Position numbers and translations under genes: made by a program. The notes beneath the pieces are model-generated. The model worked only from the letters and a program-made list of their open reading frames with translations, did not search any database and was not told the DNA's origin. This document shows, piece by piece, positions 44,342-53,282 of a DNA stretch of 64,000 bases (its first letter is position 1; the number at the start of each line of letters is the position of its first letter). The DNA is from an uncultured Lachnospiraceae bacterium (GTDB taxonomy: Bacteria; Bacillota; Clostridia; Lachnospirales; Lachnospiraceae). The DNA is taken from NCBI GenBank assembly GCA_950097145.1, contig CATNCF010000007.1:1-64000 (forward strand), in the 5' to 3' direction.

Positions 44342-44367
44342 ATCAAATTGGCAAATACCAATTTGAT
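44342..44367. promoter_or_regulatory. Palindrome in the leader of the DUF262 operon, possible operator
   Basis: ATCAAATTGG, CAAATA, CCAATTTGAT: a perfect 10-bp inverted repeat 38 bases upstream of the first start (44304). On the minus strand a -10-like TATGAT/TGATAC with TTGTAT 17 bases further up precedes it directly, so it would lie at the transcription start. It could be a repressor site or an RNA hairpin. Confidence 0.45.
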
Positions 44368-44530
44368 TGTATCATACTTTTATACGGATTCATACAACTT
44401 TTATGAATATTATATCTATTCTAATCTAAAGTATAATATATCATCAAGATATAATGGACAGATACTTTTGAACGGGCACTTGGATAGACTTATTAAAAAG
44501 TGTACTCAATTATTTCAGTAACAAAAATAA

Positions 44531-44559
44531 GGGAAGCCTCAATAAAATCAAGGCTTCCC
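44531..44559 (-). terminator. Terminator after tRNA-Leu(AAG)
   Basis: Minus strand GGGAAGCCT, 11-base loop, AGGCTTCCC, TTATTTTTG, 13 bases past the tRNA 3' end. Confidence 0.85.
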
Positions 44560-44572
44560 AGAGCTTTTTCTA

Positions 44573-44656
44573 TGCGGAAGATGGGACTTGAACCCACACG
44601 TCTATACAGACACAAGATCCTTAGTCTTGCCTGTCTGCCAATTCCAGCACTTCCGC
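44573..44656 (-). tRNA. tRNA-Leu, anticodon AAG
   Basis: An 84-base class II tRNA. Acceptor GCGGAAG / CTTCCGC, anticodon arm CAAGA-CTAAGGA-TCTTG (anticodon AAG), a long variable arm and T arm GTGGGTTCAAGTCCCAT identical to that of tRNA-Leu(CAG). CCA is not encoded. Confidence 0.94.
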
Positions 44657-44754
44657 AGACAATCAATAATTGCCACGTCATCTTGACGACTTAAAAATAA
44701 TAACAAATTAAACTGTAAATGTCAATAACTTTTTTAAATTTTATGCATATTTTT

Positions 44755-44929
44755 GTAACAGTTCAGCCATGGTCAGCATGATGGGTGAATCATGCTGGCA
44801 TGAATGAGCACATCGTGCTGACCAGGAGCGGAATGCCCCTTAAGCCTCAGACAGAAGCTGCAAATCAGCGGATAGCCTGTTTTACAGGCGGTCTGTGGCT
44901 TGTTTGAGGGGCATGGGCTGAACTGTTAC
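44755..44929. repeat. Long copy (175 bp) of the GTAACAGTTCAGCC-ended element
   Basis: The same 14-bp perfect ends as 37551-37639, and the same core (AGCGGATAGCCTG...CAGGCGGTCTGTGGCTTGT), plus about 86 extra bases with nested hairpins (GGTCAGCA/TGCTGACC and TGCCCCTT/GAGGGGCA). The last 13 codons of the adjacent GGDEF/EAL gene lie inside it. Confidence 0.8.
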
Positions 44930-46600
44930 ATATTTTCTTGAAAAATCTTCTGCCGACATAGGACGGTCAAAATAAAATCCCTGAATCATATGTATCTGCA
45001 TTTTTTTCAGAATCTCATACTGCCTGCTGTGTTCCACACCTTCCACGCACACTTTCATCCCAATGACATTTGCCAGTTCACACACGATTCTCACAAAAAC
45101 ATCTGCAAACTCATCCTGTCCAAGATCCTCTATAAAACATCGGTCAATCTTAATCACATCTATGGGCATTTCCCTGATATGATTGAGGGAACTATATCCT
45201 GTCCCAAAATCATCCAGGGCCACACGCACGCCCAATTCCCGAATCTGACCCAGAATACTCTTCATCCGCTCCATATCATTAATGGCAAGGCTCTCTGTCA
45301 CTTCCAGAGTCAGATTCTTAGGATTGATGCCTGTCTCTTCTAACGCTTCACGCACCTGATCAATAATATCATTTCTCAAAAGCTGTACAACAGAAAGATT
45401 TACATTTACCTTATAATCTGGATATCCGGATTCATTCCATACCCTGCACTGACGGCACGCCTGCCGCAGCACATGGCCCCCAATGGGATTGATAAGCCCA
45501 AGATATTCTGCCAGGGGAATAAATTCTGCCGGGGAAATAAAGCCAAGTTTTTCACTATTCCACCGAATCAGCGCTTCTGCCCCTATACAAGGATTTTCTG
45601 ATTTTGTTACATCTACAATAGGCTGATAATAAACTTCGAACTCATTACAAGCGTTCATTGTGGCATCCCGCATATTTTTCTCCATATCCAGCCGCTTAAA
45701 GGACACGCCCTTTACAGAATCTGTGTAAAATTCATAACAGTTCTTCCCGGATTTTTTCGCTTCCAGCAAAGCCAGATCCGCTTTTCGGATCAGATCCTGA
45801 ACGGAATCTCCATCACCTGGAAAACGCGCAATTCCCATGCTCATAGTGCAATAATAATCTGCTCCTTTTAAGAACCAGGGTTTTGAAAATATCCCGGCAA
45901 TGCCTTCTAATATTTCATCCAGCATTTCATACTTATTCTCTGTGACAATAATAATGAATTCATCGCCGCCCATCCGGTAACAATTGCTCTCAATCCCCTC
46001 AATTCTCTGCATACTGTGAGAAATAGACTTCAGCAGTACATCTCCATACTGATGCCCCAAACCGTCATTGATATGTTTAAAGTCGTCCAAGTCCATATAC
46101 AGCAGCGCACCCTCACTTCCATTCTTCTTACTGGCAGTAATCTGAGCCTCCAAATCCTTTTCACACCGCATACGGTTATAAAGTCCAGTCAAAAAGTCAT
46201 TGTTGGCCTGCCGCTCAATTCTCTGCTGGTAACGCTTATTCTCTGAAATATCATAGAGTGTATATAATTCTGCTTTTTCCTGATCCAGCCACTGGATTTC
46301 CCGGCGGTGGATCTCGAACCAGCGGTCCTCCCCAGGCAGATATACTTCCCTGCTCTTGCCATCTTCCAGCTCTATGAGAAGATGTTCCTTGATATCTGCA
46401 TCATTTTTCAGGCAGGTACAGAATTCCTCATTTGCAAATAAAATCCGGTCGCCTTCCAGTGAAGAGACACAGATACCGCAGTTTAGATTGTTTAATACTT
46501 CAATTCCAGAAGTATAGAAATCAATCTCCTGATACATAAAGTCTTTCCATTCCCACTTTTCATGTTCTAACAGCTTCTTATTTTCTGATTCCATATTCAT
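44882..46600 (-). CDS. PAS-GGDEF-EAL cyclic-di-GMP signalling protein
   Basis: 572 residues: PAS-like N-terminus (about 30-130), GGDEF domain with an intact signature (RMGGDEFIII, about 212) and EAL domain (AEALIRW, VNLS, LEVTES, DDFGTGYSS, CVEGVEH, IQGFYFDRP). Both activities are possible by sequence. The C-terminal residues TVQPMPLKQATDRL and the stop are encoded by the end of the 175-bp repeat element. The methyltransferase gene 46609-48090 is eight bases upstream, so they are probably cotranscribed. No membrane segment is seen. Confidence 0.9.
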   Translation of the reverse strand: MNMESENKKLLEHEKWEWKDFMYQEIDFYTSGIEVLNNLNCGICVSSLEGDRILFANEEFCTCLKNDADIKEHLLIELEDGKSREVYLPGEDRWFEIHRREIQWLDQEKAELYTLYDISENKRYQQRIERQANNDFLTGLYNRMRCEKDLEAQITASKKNGSEGALLYMDLDDFKHINDGLGHQYGDVLLKSISHSMQRIEGIESNCYRMGGDEFIIIVTENKYEMLDEILEGIAGIFSKPWFLKGADYYCTMSMGIARFPGDGDSVQDLIRKADLALLEAKKSGKNCYEFYTDSVKGVSFKRLDMEKNMRDATMNACNEFEVYYQPIVDVTKSENPCIGAEALIRWNSEKLGFISPAEFIPLAEYLGLINPIGGHVLRQACRQCRVWNESGYPDYKVNVNLSVVQLLRNDIIDQVREALEETGINPKNLTLEVTESLAINDMERMKSILGQIRELGVRVALDDFGTGYSSLNHIREMPIDVIKIDRCFIEDLGQDEFADVFVRIVCELANVIGMKVCVEGVEHSRQYEILKKMQIHMIQGFYFDRPMSAEDFSRKYVTVQPMPLKQATDRL

Positions 46601-46608
46601 AACTTATC

Positions 46609-48090
46609 TTAATCCACCTTCTCAATCATAAACAAATAATAGTTATCCTTTTCATCCATGCCGTATTCCTGCAGAAGTGTAAAATCTTTGTGAAGGCGCA
46701 GCTGCTTTTTCACAAAATTTTTCTCATTCGAATAGATAAAAATCTTCCCTTTTTTCTTTAACAATTCCCCTGCCTTATCAAAAAACATTCTATAAAACCT
46801 GTCATGTTCTTCCCTGGGCTTCTTCCCCCGTTCCGGCATGTTGGAAATAATTTCATCAAAAAGGTAATTATGTGAGAACTCAAAAAAATCCCGATTGATA
46901 AAATAAATTTCCTGTCCTGCAAGCCTGGTATTCTCTCTTGCCTTTAAAACAGCTTCGCCAAAAATATCAATTCCATACATCATCCCCGCCGGGCACACAC
47001 GATTCCGTTCAATCAGCATCGTTCCCACTCCGCAGAATGGATCTAAGACCTGAGCCTTTTCATGCATATAGGGCTTAGCCAGTCTTGCAATCAGCGCCGC
47101 CTGCTCCGGCCTGATAGAAGCTGCCACTGTATTTTTCCGGTAAGAAAAACGCTGTTCTTCAAAGGTATACAACTTCACCAAAGGCAGAAACTGCCCTTCC
47201 CGGTTTTCCAGAAGCCGAATCTCCAGTTCATAGTCTGACGCAGAATTCTTCAATATTCCGCTTGTCTCCTGTTCCAGGGCAAAAGCACATTTCTTAACAA
47301 ACGCACTGCGCTGTGCCAAAGGTTTTGGACTCTGAAGCCCTAACCGAAAATAGAAATTACCCTTTGAATTATGAGCTCTCTGCAAAAGTTCAATAAGGTT
47401 TGAATCTGCCAGCTCCCTTGCCGCCTCTCTGGGATTCTCTGAAATTTTTCGTATGTTCAGCAAAAACAGCAATTCACGGTAAGTAGAAATGGATAACACA
47501 GGTTTCAGATGGCTGGTAATCAGGCGCACTCCGCTTTTCAAAATGCTAATCTCACCGCTCTTTAGCTGTTCTGCCGTTACATTCTGATATTTCTTTCCTG
47601 TGGAAAGGATCACTTCCCATGTATGATCATAACCCTGAAATCTGTGCCTTATGTGGGACGTTCCATTCCCCACCAGTTTTCTTAATGCCGCCAGTTCTTC
47701 CCGTATATGCTTCTCTTCCTCTTCCCGGGGCCGGTACTGTTCCAAATCTTTCAAACGCTGCTCCAGTCTGGACCTGCAGACAGAATAATCCAATTCGGCA
47801 AGGGCTGAGAGATAGTCGCTTTTTACAAATAACTGTTCCTCCTTCTCATATGCCCGAAACAGAAATTCTGCACATACTGGCTGTTTCAGCCTGCCCAAAA
47901 CTAATGCCGCGTTCTTCCGCACCTTGGCTTCTGAATTTTCCAAAAGCCCTGTCAGTATACTGTAATCCCCCTGAAGAATGGAAAGCAGCTCCTGCCTTGC
48001 CCTGTCTGCCTTCAGTTCCTGTTTCAATGCAATGAGATTCTTTCTCAGATCCTGATTCATTTTCAGGGCCTCGTATTGTTGTTTTACCAT
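46609..48090 (-). CDS. HEAT-repeat / class I methyltransferase fusion (TRM11/UPF0020-like)
   Basis: 493 residues. The first 130 hold HEAT-like helices (LLENSEAKVRKNAALVLGRL and LKQPVCAEFLFRAYEKEE). The middle may contain a THUMP-like region. The C-terminal Rossmann domain has motif I VLDPFCGVGTMLIERNR near 350, YGIDIFGEAVLKARENTRLA, and a motif IV read as SNMPERG near 413, comparable to NMPFG of Trm14/TrmN-type tRNA guanine methyltransferases. The target is probably RNA. The start follows GAGGAAATT. Confidence 0.75.
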   Translation of the reverse strand: MVKQQYEALKMNQDLRKNLIALKQELKADRARQELLSILQGDYSILTGLLENSEAKVRKNAALVLGRLKQPVCAEFLFRAYEKEEQLFVKSDYLSALAELDYSVCRSRLEQRLKDLEQYRPREEEEKHIREELAALRKLVGNGTSHIRHRFQGYDHTWEVILSTGKKYQNVTAEQLKSGEISILKSGVRLITSHLKPVLSISTYRELLFLLNIRKISENPREAARELADSNLIELLQRAHNSKGNFYFRLGLQSPKPLAQRSAFVKKCAFALEQETSGILKNSASDYELEIRLLENREGQFLPLVKLYTFEEQRFSYRKNTVAASIRPEQAALIARLAKPYMHEKAQVLDPFCGVGTMLIERNRVCPAGMMYGIDIFGEAVLKARENTRLAGQEIYFINRDFFEFSHNYLFDEIISNMPERGKKPREEHDRFYRMFFDKAGELLKKKGKIFIYSNEKNFVKKQLRLHKDFTLLQEYGMDEKDNYYLFMIEKVD

Positions 48091-48256
48091 AATTTCCTCT
48101 GTTTCTTTTCTCCAATTTATAAAACAAGTACCTCTATTCTACTTCATAATCCACCATTTGGCAATAGCAGTAAATCCTGGAATCCTTCCATTTTCTTCCA
48201 TAATTGAGAGTTCAACTATAGAAAGCACGCTGTCCAAACGTTCATTGCCATGAATC

Positions 48257-48296
48257 AAAAAATTGGCGGAAGCAGCTTACAACTCCTTCCGCCAAT
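48257..48296 (-). terminator. Terminator after the amidase gene
   Basis: Minus strand AATTGGCGGAAG, 12-base loop, CTTCCGCCAATT, then TTTTGAT, 32 bases past the amidase stop. Confidence 0.8.
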
Positions 48297-48327
48297 TCTT
48301 TCTGGTTGTTCCATTTTCATTTTTAAG

Positions 48328-49116
48328 TCAGTCTGGTTTTCTGTCTGTTCCGTTTTTATCCAGATATTCCTGTACATCTTTCTTAAATTTCTCCCATGCA
48401 TCCTCATTCTTCACATAGTAAATAGGGCATTCCTTGCCTGTTACATCATAATGGCGAATTACGCTGTCTACAGGAAGGTTAAATTTTCCACACAGCCAGG
48501 CAGTCAATTCCACCAGAGAATCATATGTCTCCTGGGTAAACTGTCCAGTCTCATCCTTATGGCAGCACTCAATAGACAATGTATCCACATTCCGGTCATT
48601 GGAGGCATAAGAAATCTCCGAGCTGGGTATGCACTGAATAATTTCTCCGTCCATCCCTACGACAAAATGGCTGCTGGCCTTGGTTTTCTGCATATCTTTC
48701 AGCCCCTCAAAATAGCTTCGGTTCTGAGCCGCCGTAGTTCCTGGATTTGCAGTATAGTGGACAACAATCCCTTTTACCTTCTCTAATGCCATCTGGGGTC
48801 TGGAGTAAGGGTTGGGTGTCAGAAGATCCACTTGATAGTCCGGCGCTTCCTCAATCAGCTTCTGCTGAAAACCTTTCTCCTGCTTCTCCTCATGGCTTTT
48901 CTTTTGTACGGTCTGAACCTTCGTCACACCTTTTTCTGCCTGGACTGCCTTCGGGCTGTCATCCTTCTGAAAAACTTTAGTCAAGACAAACAAAATCAAA
49001 AGCACTCCCACAGCAGACAAAGCAATCCGCCTGGCCATCTGAATGGTTCTTTGTTGTTTCCTGCGTCGTTTTCTTGTAAGATATGCCTCCCGGCGTCTTC
49101 TCTCTTCACTGGTCAC
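48328..49116 (-). CDS. Membrane-anchored N-acetylmuramoyl-L-alanine amidase
   Basis: 262 residues with a basic cytoplasmic N-terminus, one membrane segment at about 30-48 (IALSAVGVLLILFVLTKVF), a linker and an Amidase_2 (PGRP-like) domain. Zinc ligands are the His in GIVVHYTANPG, the His in DSVIRHYDVTGKECP, and a Cys replacing Asp or His in the same motif. IECCHKDETG and SSHFVVGMDGEIIQ are also visible. It cuts the MurNAc-L-Ala bond in peptidoglycan outside the cell. GTG start after GGAGAG. It is single and ends at a strong terminator. Confidence 0.88.
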   Translation of the reverse strand: MTSEERRRREAYLTRKRRRKQQRTIQMARRIALSAVGVLLILFVLTKVFQKDDSPKAVQAEKGVTKVQTVQKKSHEEKQEKGFQQKLIEEAPDYQVDLLTPNPYSRPQMALEKVKGIVVHYTANPGTTAAQNRSYFEGLKDMQKTKASSHFVVGMDGEIIQCIPSSEISYASNDRNVDTLSIECCHKDETGQFTQETYDSLVELTAWLCGKFNLPVDSVIRHYDVTGKECPIYYVKNEDAWEKFKKDVQEYLDKNGTDRKPD

Positions 49117-49215
49117 TGTAATCTCTCCGTTCTTTCGTGGCTGGTTCTCTGAAACAATTTCCGTTTTTATCAGTTACAGTATACACCTTTTTTACGAAAA
49201 AAAAATTAAAATTCT

Positions 49216-50499
49216 TTAAACTTTTTGTAAGAAAAAAGTAAGTATGCATTGTAAAACCTTTTGCAGGATTTCTTCTGTATGCGCCAAAGACAAAAACACT
49301 GCCTCAAACTGGGAGGGCGCCAGATAGATCCCCTGAGCCAGCATATAATTACAGTATTCGGCAAAAGCCTTTGTGTCAGAAGTTTTCGCGCTGTCATAAT
49401 CTTCCACCTTCTGTTTGGTAAAATACAGGCACCCCAGCGAACCTGCATGATTCACCTGGCAGGGAAGACCTTCCTCTTCCACTATTTCTTCCATACGCCC
49501 AAAAAACCAGTCACCCTTCTGATTCAGCGCCTGGTAATATTCTTTATGTTCTTTTAGCAGAGTAAGCTGGGCCATGCCCGCAGCCATTGCAACTGGATTC
49601 CCGCTTAATGTTCCTGCCTGATAGACGCCGCCAAGAGGCGCCACCATCTCCATAATTTCCCGCCTGCCGCCGTAGGCTCCCACAGGCATTCCGCCGCCGA
49701 TGATTTTCCCCAGTGTGGTGAGATCCGGACAAACGCCATAATACTCCTGGGCGCCGCCGGCTCCTAACCGGAATCCGGTAATAACTTCATCAAAAATCAG
49801 CACTGATCCGTAATCATCACATAACTTCCGCAGCCCGTGCAAAAATCCAGGCGCCGGAGGCACTAAACCCATATTGGCTGCAACAGGTTCTACTATCACC
49901 GCCGCAATCTCTTCTCCGCACCGCTCAAAATGATACGCTGCGCTTTCTAAGTTATTGTATTCTGCCAATAGAGTGTCTTTGGTACATCCTGCTGTCACTC
50001 CCAGGCTGTCCGGCACGCCTGCGGTCATGACCCCGGAACCTGCCTGTACCAGCAGCCCATCGGAATGTCCATGGTAACAGCCTGTAAATTTGATAATTTT
50101 ATCCCTTCCGGTAAATCCCCTTGCCGCGCGGACAGCGCTCATTACCGCCTCGGTCCCGGAATTGACCATACGCACCATTTCGATAGAAGGAACCATTTCA
50201 CAGACCAGCTTTGCCATATCCACCTCTATAGAAGTTGCTGCTCCAAAACTTAACCCTCTTTGGCATGTTTCCACGACACGTTCTATCACTGCTTTGTGGC
50301 TGTGTCCCAGAATCATAGGTCCCCAGGAACCAACAAAATCAATATAAGCATTGTCATCTTCGTCATACAAATATGCTCCTCTTGCACACTTGATAAATCT
50401 GGGCGTCCCGCCTATGGACTGGAAGGCGCGCACCGGGGAATTCACCCCGCCTGGGATTACCTGTACTGCCTCTTGGAATATTTCTTCTGATCTTGTCAT
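49216..50499 (-). CDS. hemL: Glutamate-1-semialdehyde 2,1-aminomutase
   Basis: 427 residues. PLP lysine in LTTLGKIIGGGMPVGAYGG, VNSGTEAVMSAVRAARGFTG, CYHGHSDGLLVQAGSG and IFDEVITGFRLG are the family motifs. It makes 5-aminolevulinate from glutamate semialdehyde in the C5 pathway. It is the last gene of cobA/hemD-hemB-hemL, 28 bases after hemB. Confidence 0.96.
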   Translation of the reverse strand: MTRSEEIFQEAVQVIPGGVNSPVRAFQSIGGTPRFIKCARGAYLYDEDDNAYIDFVGSWGPMILGHSHKAVIERVVETCQRGLSFGAATSIEVDMAKLVCEMVPSIEMVRMVNSGTEAVMSAVRAARGFTGRDKIIKFTGCYHGHSDGLLVQAGSGVMTAGVPDSLGVTAGCTKDTLLAEYNNLESAAYHFERCGEEIAAVIVEPVAANMGLVPPAPGFLHGLRKLCDDYGSVLIFDEVITGFRLGAGGAQEYYGVCPDLTTLGKIIGGGMPVGAYGGRREIMEMVAPLGGVYQAGTLSGNPVAMAAGMAQLTLLKEHKEYYQALNQKGDWFFGRMEEIVEEEGLPCQVNHAGSLGCLYFTKQKVEDYDSAKTSDTKAFAEYCNYMLAQGIYLAPSQFEAVFLSLAHTEEILQKVLQCILTFFLQKV

Positions 50500-50527
50500 T
50501 TTTCTATGTCTCCCATGTCTTTGAAAT

Positions 50528-51511
50528 CTATCCTATGATCCCCCGTTCTATACATTCTGCCAGTTCTTTTGCAAAATAACTGATATATAGATCTGTTCCA
50601 GCACGATAAGCGCTGACTGCCATCTCACACATAATACTGGACTCATCCACAAATCCTGCCTGCGCCGCAGCCTTTACCATGGCATATTCCCCGCTGACAG
50701 AATAGGATGCTACCGGAATATGAGTTCCATCTTTTATCTCGCGAATCAGATCCCCATAGGTCATGGCGGGTTTTACCATAATAATATCCGCCCCCTCTTC
50801 CACGTCCAGCATGGCTTCTTTCCATGCCTCCCTGCGGTTATGATAATCCATCTGATAAGACTTCCTGTCTCCAAACGCTGGCGCTGAATCCGCCGCATCC
50901 CGGAACGGTCCATAAAAGGAGGAGGCGAATTTCACCGCATAGGACAGAATTGGCGTGTCAACATATCCATATTCATCCAATATTCTGCGGATAGCAGCTA
51001 CCCGTCCATCCATCATGTCCGAAGGCGCCACCATATGTGCGCCTGCCTGTACTTGGGAAAGAGCCGTCTGCGCCAGAAGTTCCAGTGTCTTGTCATTGTC
51101 CACCTCCTGCCCCTTAAGCACTCCGCAGTGTCCGTGGGACGTATACTCGCACATGCACACATCCCCAATCAGATACATGCCTGGACACGCTTCCCCCGCT
51201 TTGCGGAATGCTTTCTGCACAATACCGTCACTGGCATAAGCTCCGCTCCCCTTCTCGTCTTTCTCAGAAGGAATCCCAAAAATCATCACCGAAGACACCC
51301 CTGCATCATACAGTTCTATGAGTTTCTCTTCCATCCGATCCACACTATAACGGTACTGTCCCGGCATGGAATGAATTTCCTCTTTCAGATTACTTCCCTC
51401 TGCCACAAACATAGGATACACCAGAGAAGACTTATCCATCCTGGTTTCCCGCACCATTTTCCTTAACGCCGCATTGCCGCGAAGCCGACGCGGCCTATGA
51501 ATTAGTTCCAT
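50528..51511 (-). CDS. hemB: Porphobilinogen synthase (ALA dehydratase), zinc type
   Basis: 327 residues. The zinc site CMCEYTSHGHCG and Schiff-base lysines in SYAVKFASSFYGPFR and IIMVKPAMTYGD are intact. It condenses two ALA to porphobilinogen. It overlaps cobA/hemD by 17 bases. The start follows CAGGAGG. Confidence 0.96.
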   Translation of the reverse strand: MELIHRPRRLRGNAALRKMVRETRMDKSSLVYPMFVAEGSNLKEEIHSMPGQYRYSVDRMEEKLIELYDAGVSSVMIFGIPSEKDEKGSGAYASDGIVQKAFRKAGEACPGMYLIGDVCMCEYTSHGHCGVLKGQEVDNDKTLELLAQTALSQVQAGAHMVAPSDMMDGRVAAIRRILDEYGYVDTPILSYAVKFASSFYGPFRDAADSAPAFGDRKSYQMDYHNRREAWKEAMLDVEEGADIIMVKPAMTYGDLIREIKDGTHIPVASYSVSGEYAMVKAAAQAGFVDESSIMCEMAVSAYRAGTDLYISYFAKELAECIERGIIG

Positions 51512-53036
51512 ATGTATCTGCCTCCTGCTTTTTCATTTCTGCTATTGACACACAGACATCCACCAGGCTGTCCAAATCTGCCCGTTTCGATACAAAGGTC
51601 TGCATCCCCAGAGCTTTTGCCGCCTGTTCTGTCTGCGCGCCTATACACACTGCCTGCACCAGACTGTAATCCAGCCCCCCCGCCGACGCGGCAAATCCCT
51701 GTACCGTAGAAGCGCTGGTGAATACTGCCATCTGAATCTGTCCATTCTCGAACTCCTGCTTTTCATCTATCAGTTCACTGGGCTTCTCATACAAGGTCCG
51801 GTAAACCGGCAGATCTGTGATTTCCACCGAAACCCGTTTTTCTATTTCTTCTGTCAGCAAAGCATTTCCTTGTTCTGCCCTTGGTATCAAAAGCCTTTCT
51901 CCAGACTGACAAGTTTCTCCCAACAACATTCCCAGATGCTTTCCATCATAAATTTCCGGCATCAAGTCACAGATCAGCCCCCGGTTTTCCAGTTCTTTTC
52001 TGGTTCCGGCCCCAATGGCGGCAATCCGTGCCTTCCCAATGGAACGGATATCCTTTTTTTGCTTTTTAAGTTCCTGAAAAAATAATCTCGCCCCTGCAGG
52101 AGAAGTAAATACCAGATACTGATAATCTGAAAGTCTCTCCATTTCTTCTATAAGCCTGCAGTTATCCTCTATCAGCTCTGTGCGGATTGCCGGAAGCTCT
52201 AGTACCTCAGCCCCCAGTCTGCGCAGCCTTCCGCTTAAGGTTCCGCTTCTCTCCCTTGGCCTTGTCACCAGAATTTTCTGCCCGAACAGAGGAAAAGTTT
52301 CATACCATTCAAATTCATTTCCCAGAACACAGACTCTGCCTACCATTAAAATTGCCGGTGTATGCACTCCCTGTTTTTTGACCTGCTGCCTTATATGCGC
52401 CAAATCTGTTATGATCTTTTTCTGCCTCGCACTTGTCCCCTGCTGAAGCACTGCCACAGGCATTTTGGGTTCCATGCCGGCTGCAAGCAATCCCTGGCAG
52501 ATATCTGGGATCGCTGAAACCCCCATAAGAAATACCAGTGTTCCGTCCAAACGCACCAAAGCTTCAAAATCAAGATGCAGTTTTTCTCCCGCCTTTTTAT
52601 GTCCGGTTATCACATGCACAGAAGAAGCAAAGTCCCGGTGAGTCACTGGAATTCCGCCATATGCCGGAACTGCAAACGCCGAGGTTACTCCCGGCACTAC
52701 TTCAAAGGGAATTCCATGCTCTTTCAGAAGTGTAAGTTCCTCACCGCCTCTGCCAAAGAGAAAGGGATCTCCGCCTTTCAAGCGCACCACCCGTTTCCCC
52801 TGCTGGGCTTTCTCAAACAGTATCCGATTAATTTCCTCCTGCGGCATCGTATGGGTTCCTGCCCGCTTGCCCACGTCTATCATTTCTGCCTGTGCAGGGA
52901 TAAGATTTAAAATCCCTTGTCCCACCAGACGGTCATAAACCACTACCTCCGCCTGTTCTAAAACTTCTCTGCCTTTTATGGTAAACAGTCCGGGATCTCC
53001 TGGACCTGCACCTGTCAGCCATACTTTTCCTTCCAT
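51495..53036 (-). CDS. cobA: Uroporphyrinogen-III C-methyltransferase / uroporphyrinogen-III synthase fusion
   Basis: 513 residues. The N-terminal half is SUMT (VWLTGAGPGDPGLFTIKGRE, VVYDRL, RLKGGDPFLFGRGGEE). The C-terminal half (from about 250, ILVTRPRERSGTLSGRLRRL; VFTSPAGARLFF; VFTSASTVQGFAAS) is HemD. It converts hydroxymethylbilane to uroporphyrinogen III and on to precorrin-2. This fusion is common in Clostridia. ATG 53036 after GGAAGGA is preferred over 53051. Upstream 53052-53282 separates it from the TetM-NYN gene, and its promoter should be there. Confidence 0.95.
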   Translation of the reverse strand: MEGKVWLTGAGPGDPGLFTIKGREVLEQAEVVVYDRLVGQGILNLIPAQAEMIDVGKRAGTHTMPQEEINRILFEKAQQGKRVVRLKGGDPFLFGRGGEELTLLKEHGIPFEVVPGVTSAFAVPAYGGIPVTHRDFASSVHVITGHKKAGEKLHLDFEALVRLDGTLVFLMGVSAIPDICQGLLAAGMEPKMPVAVLQQGTSARQKKIITDLAHIRQQVKKQGVHTPAILMVGRVCVLGNEFEWYETFPLFGQKILVTRPRERSGTLSGRLRRLGAEVLELPAIRTELIEDNCRLIEEMERLSDYQYLVFTSPAGARLFFQELKKQKKDIRSIGKARIAAIGAGTRKELENRGLICDLMPEIYDGKHLGMLLGETCQSGERLLIPRAEQGNALLTEEIEKRVSVEITDLPVYRTLYEKPSELIDEKQEFENGQIQMAVFTSASTVQGFAASAGGLDYSLVQAVCIGAQTEQAAKALGMQTFVSKRADLDSLVDVCVSIAEMKKQEADTYGTNS

Positions 53037-53282
53037 TGATATTCCTTCCAATTCTATGAATTTTAGATTGCTTCCCGCCGCATAGCGCTTTCATATTATG
53101 ACACATATATTTCCCAAGCTTGAGCCAAGTCCATTTTCTTCTTCTGATTTTTTAACCAAGTAAATCTCCTGATATTCTTTGAAATATCCTTTCTGTACTC
53201 TTATTATAGCAGTTTTCTCATTGACTGCAAATGTTCTTTTACATTCTTAATTCCTCTGTCTCCTCTTTAGAAATCACAAAAG

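Noticed and set aside
44493..44681. Reading frames over tRNA-Leu(AAG) on both strands
   Set aside because: They coincide with the tRNA and its terminator, with no ribosome site.
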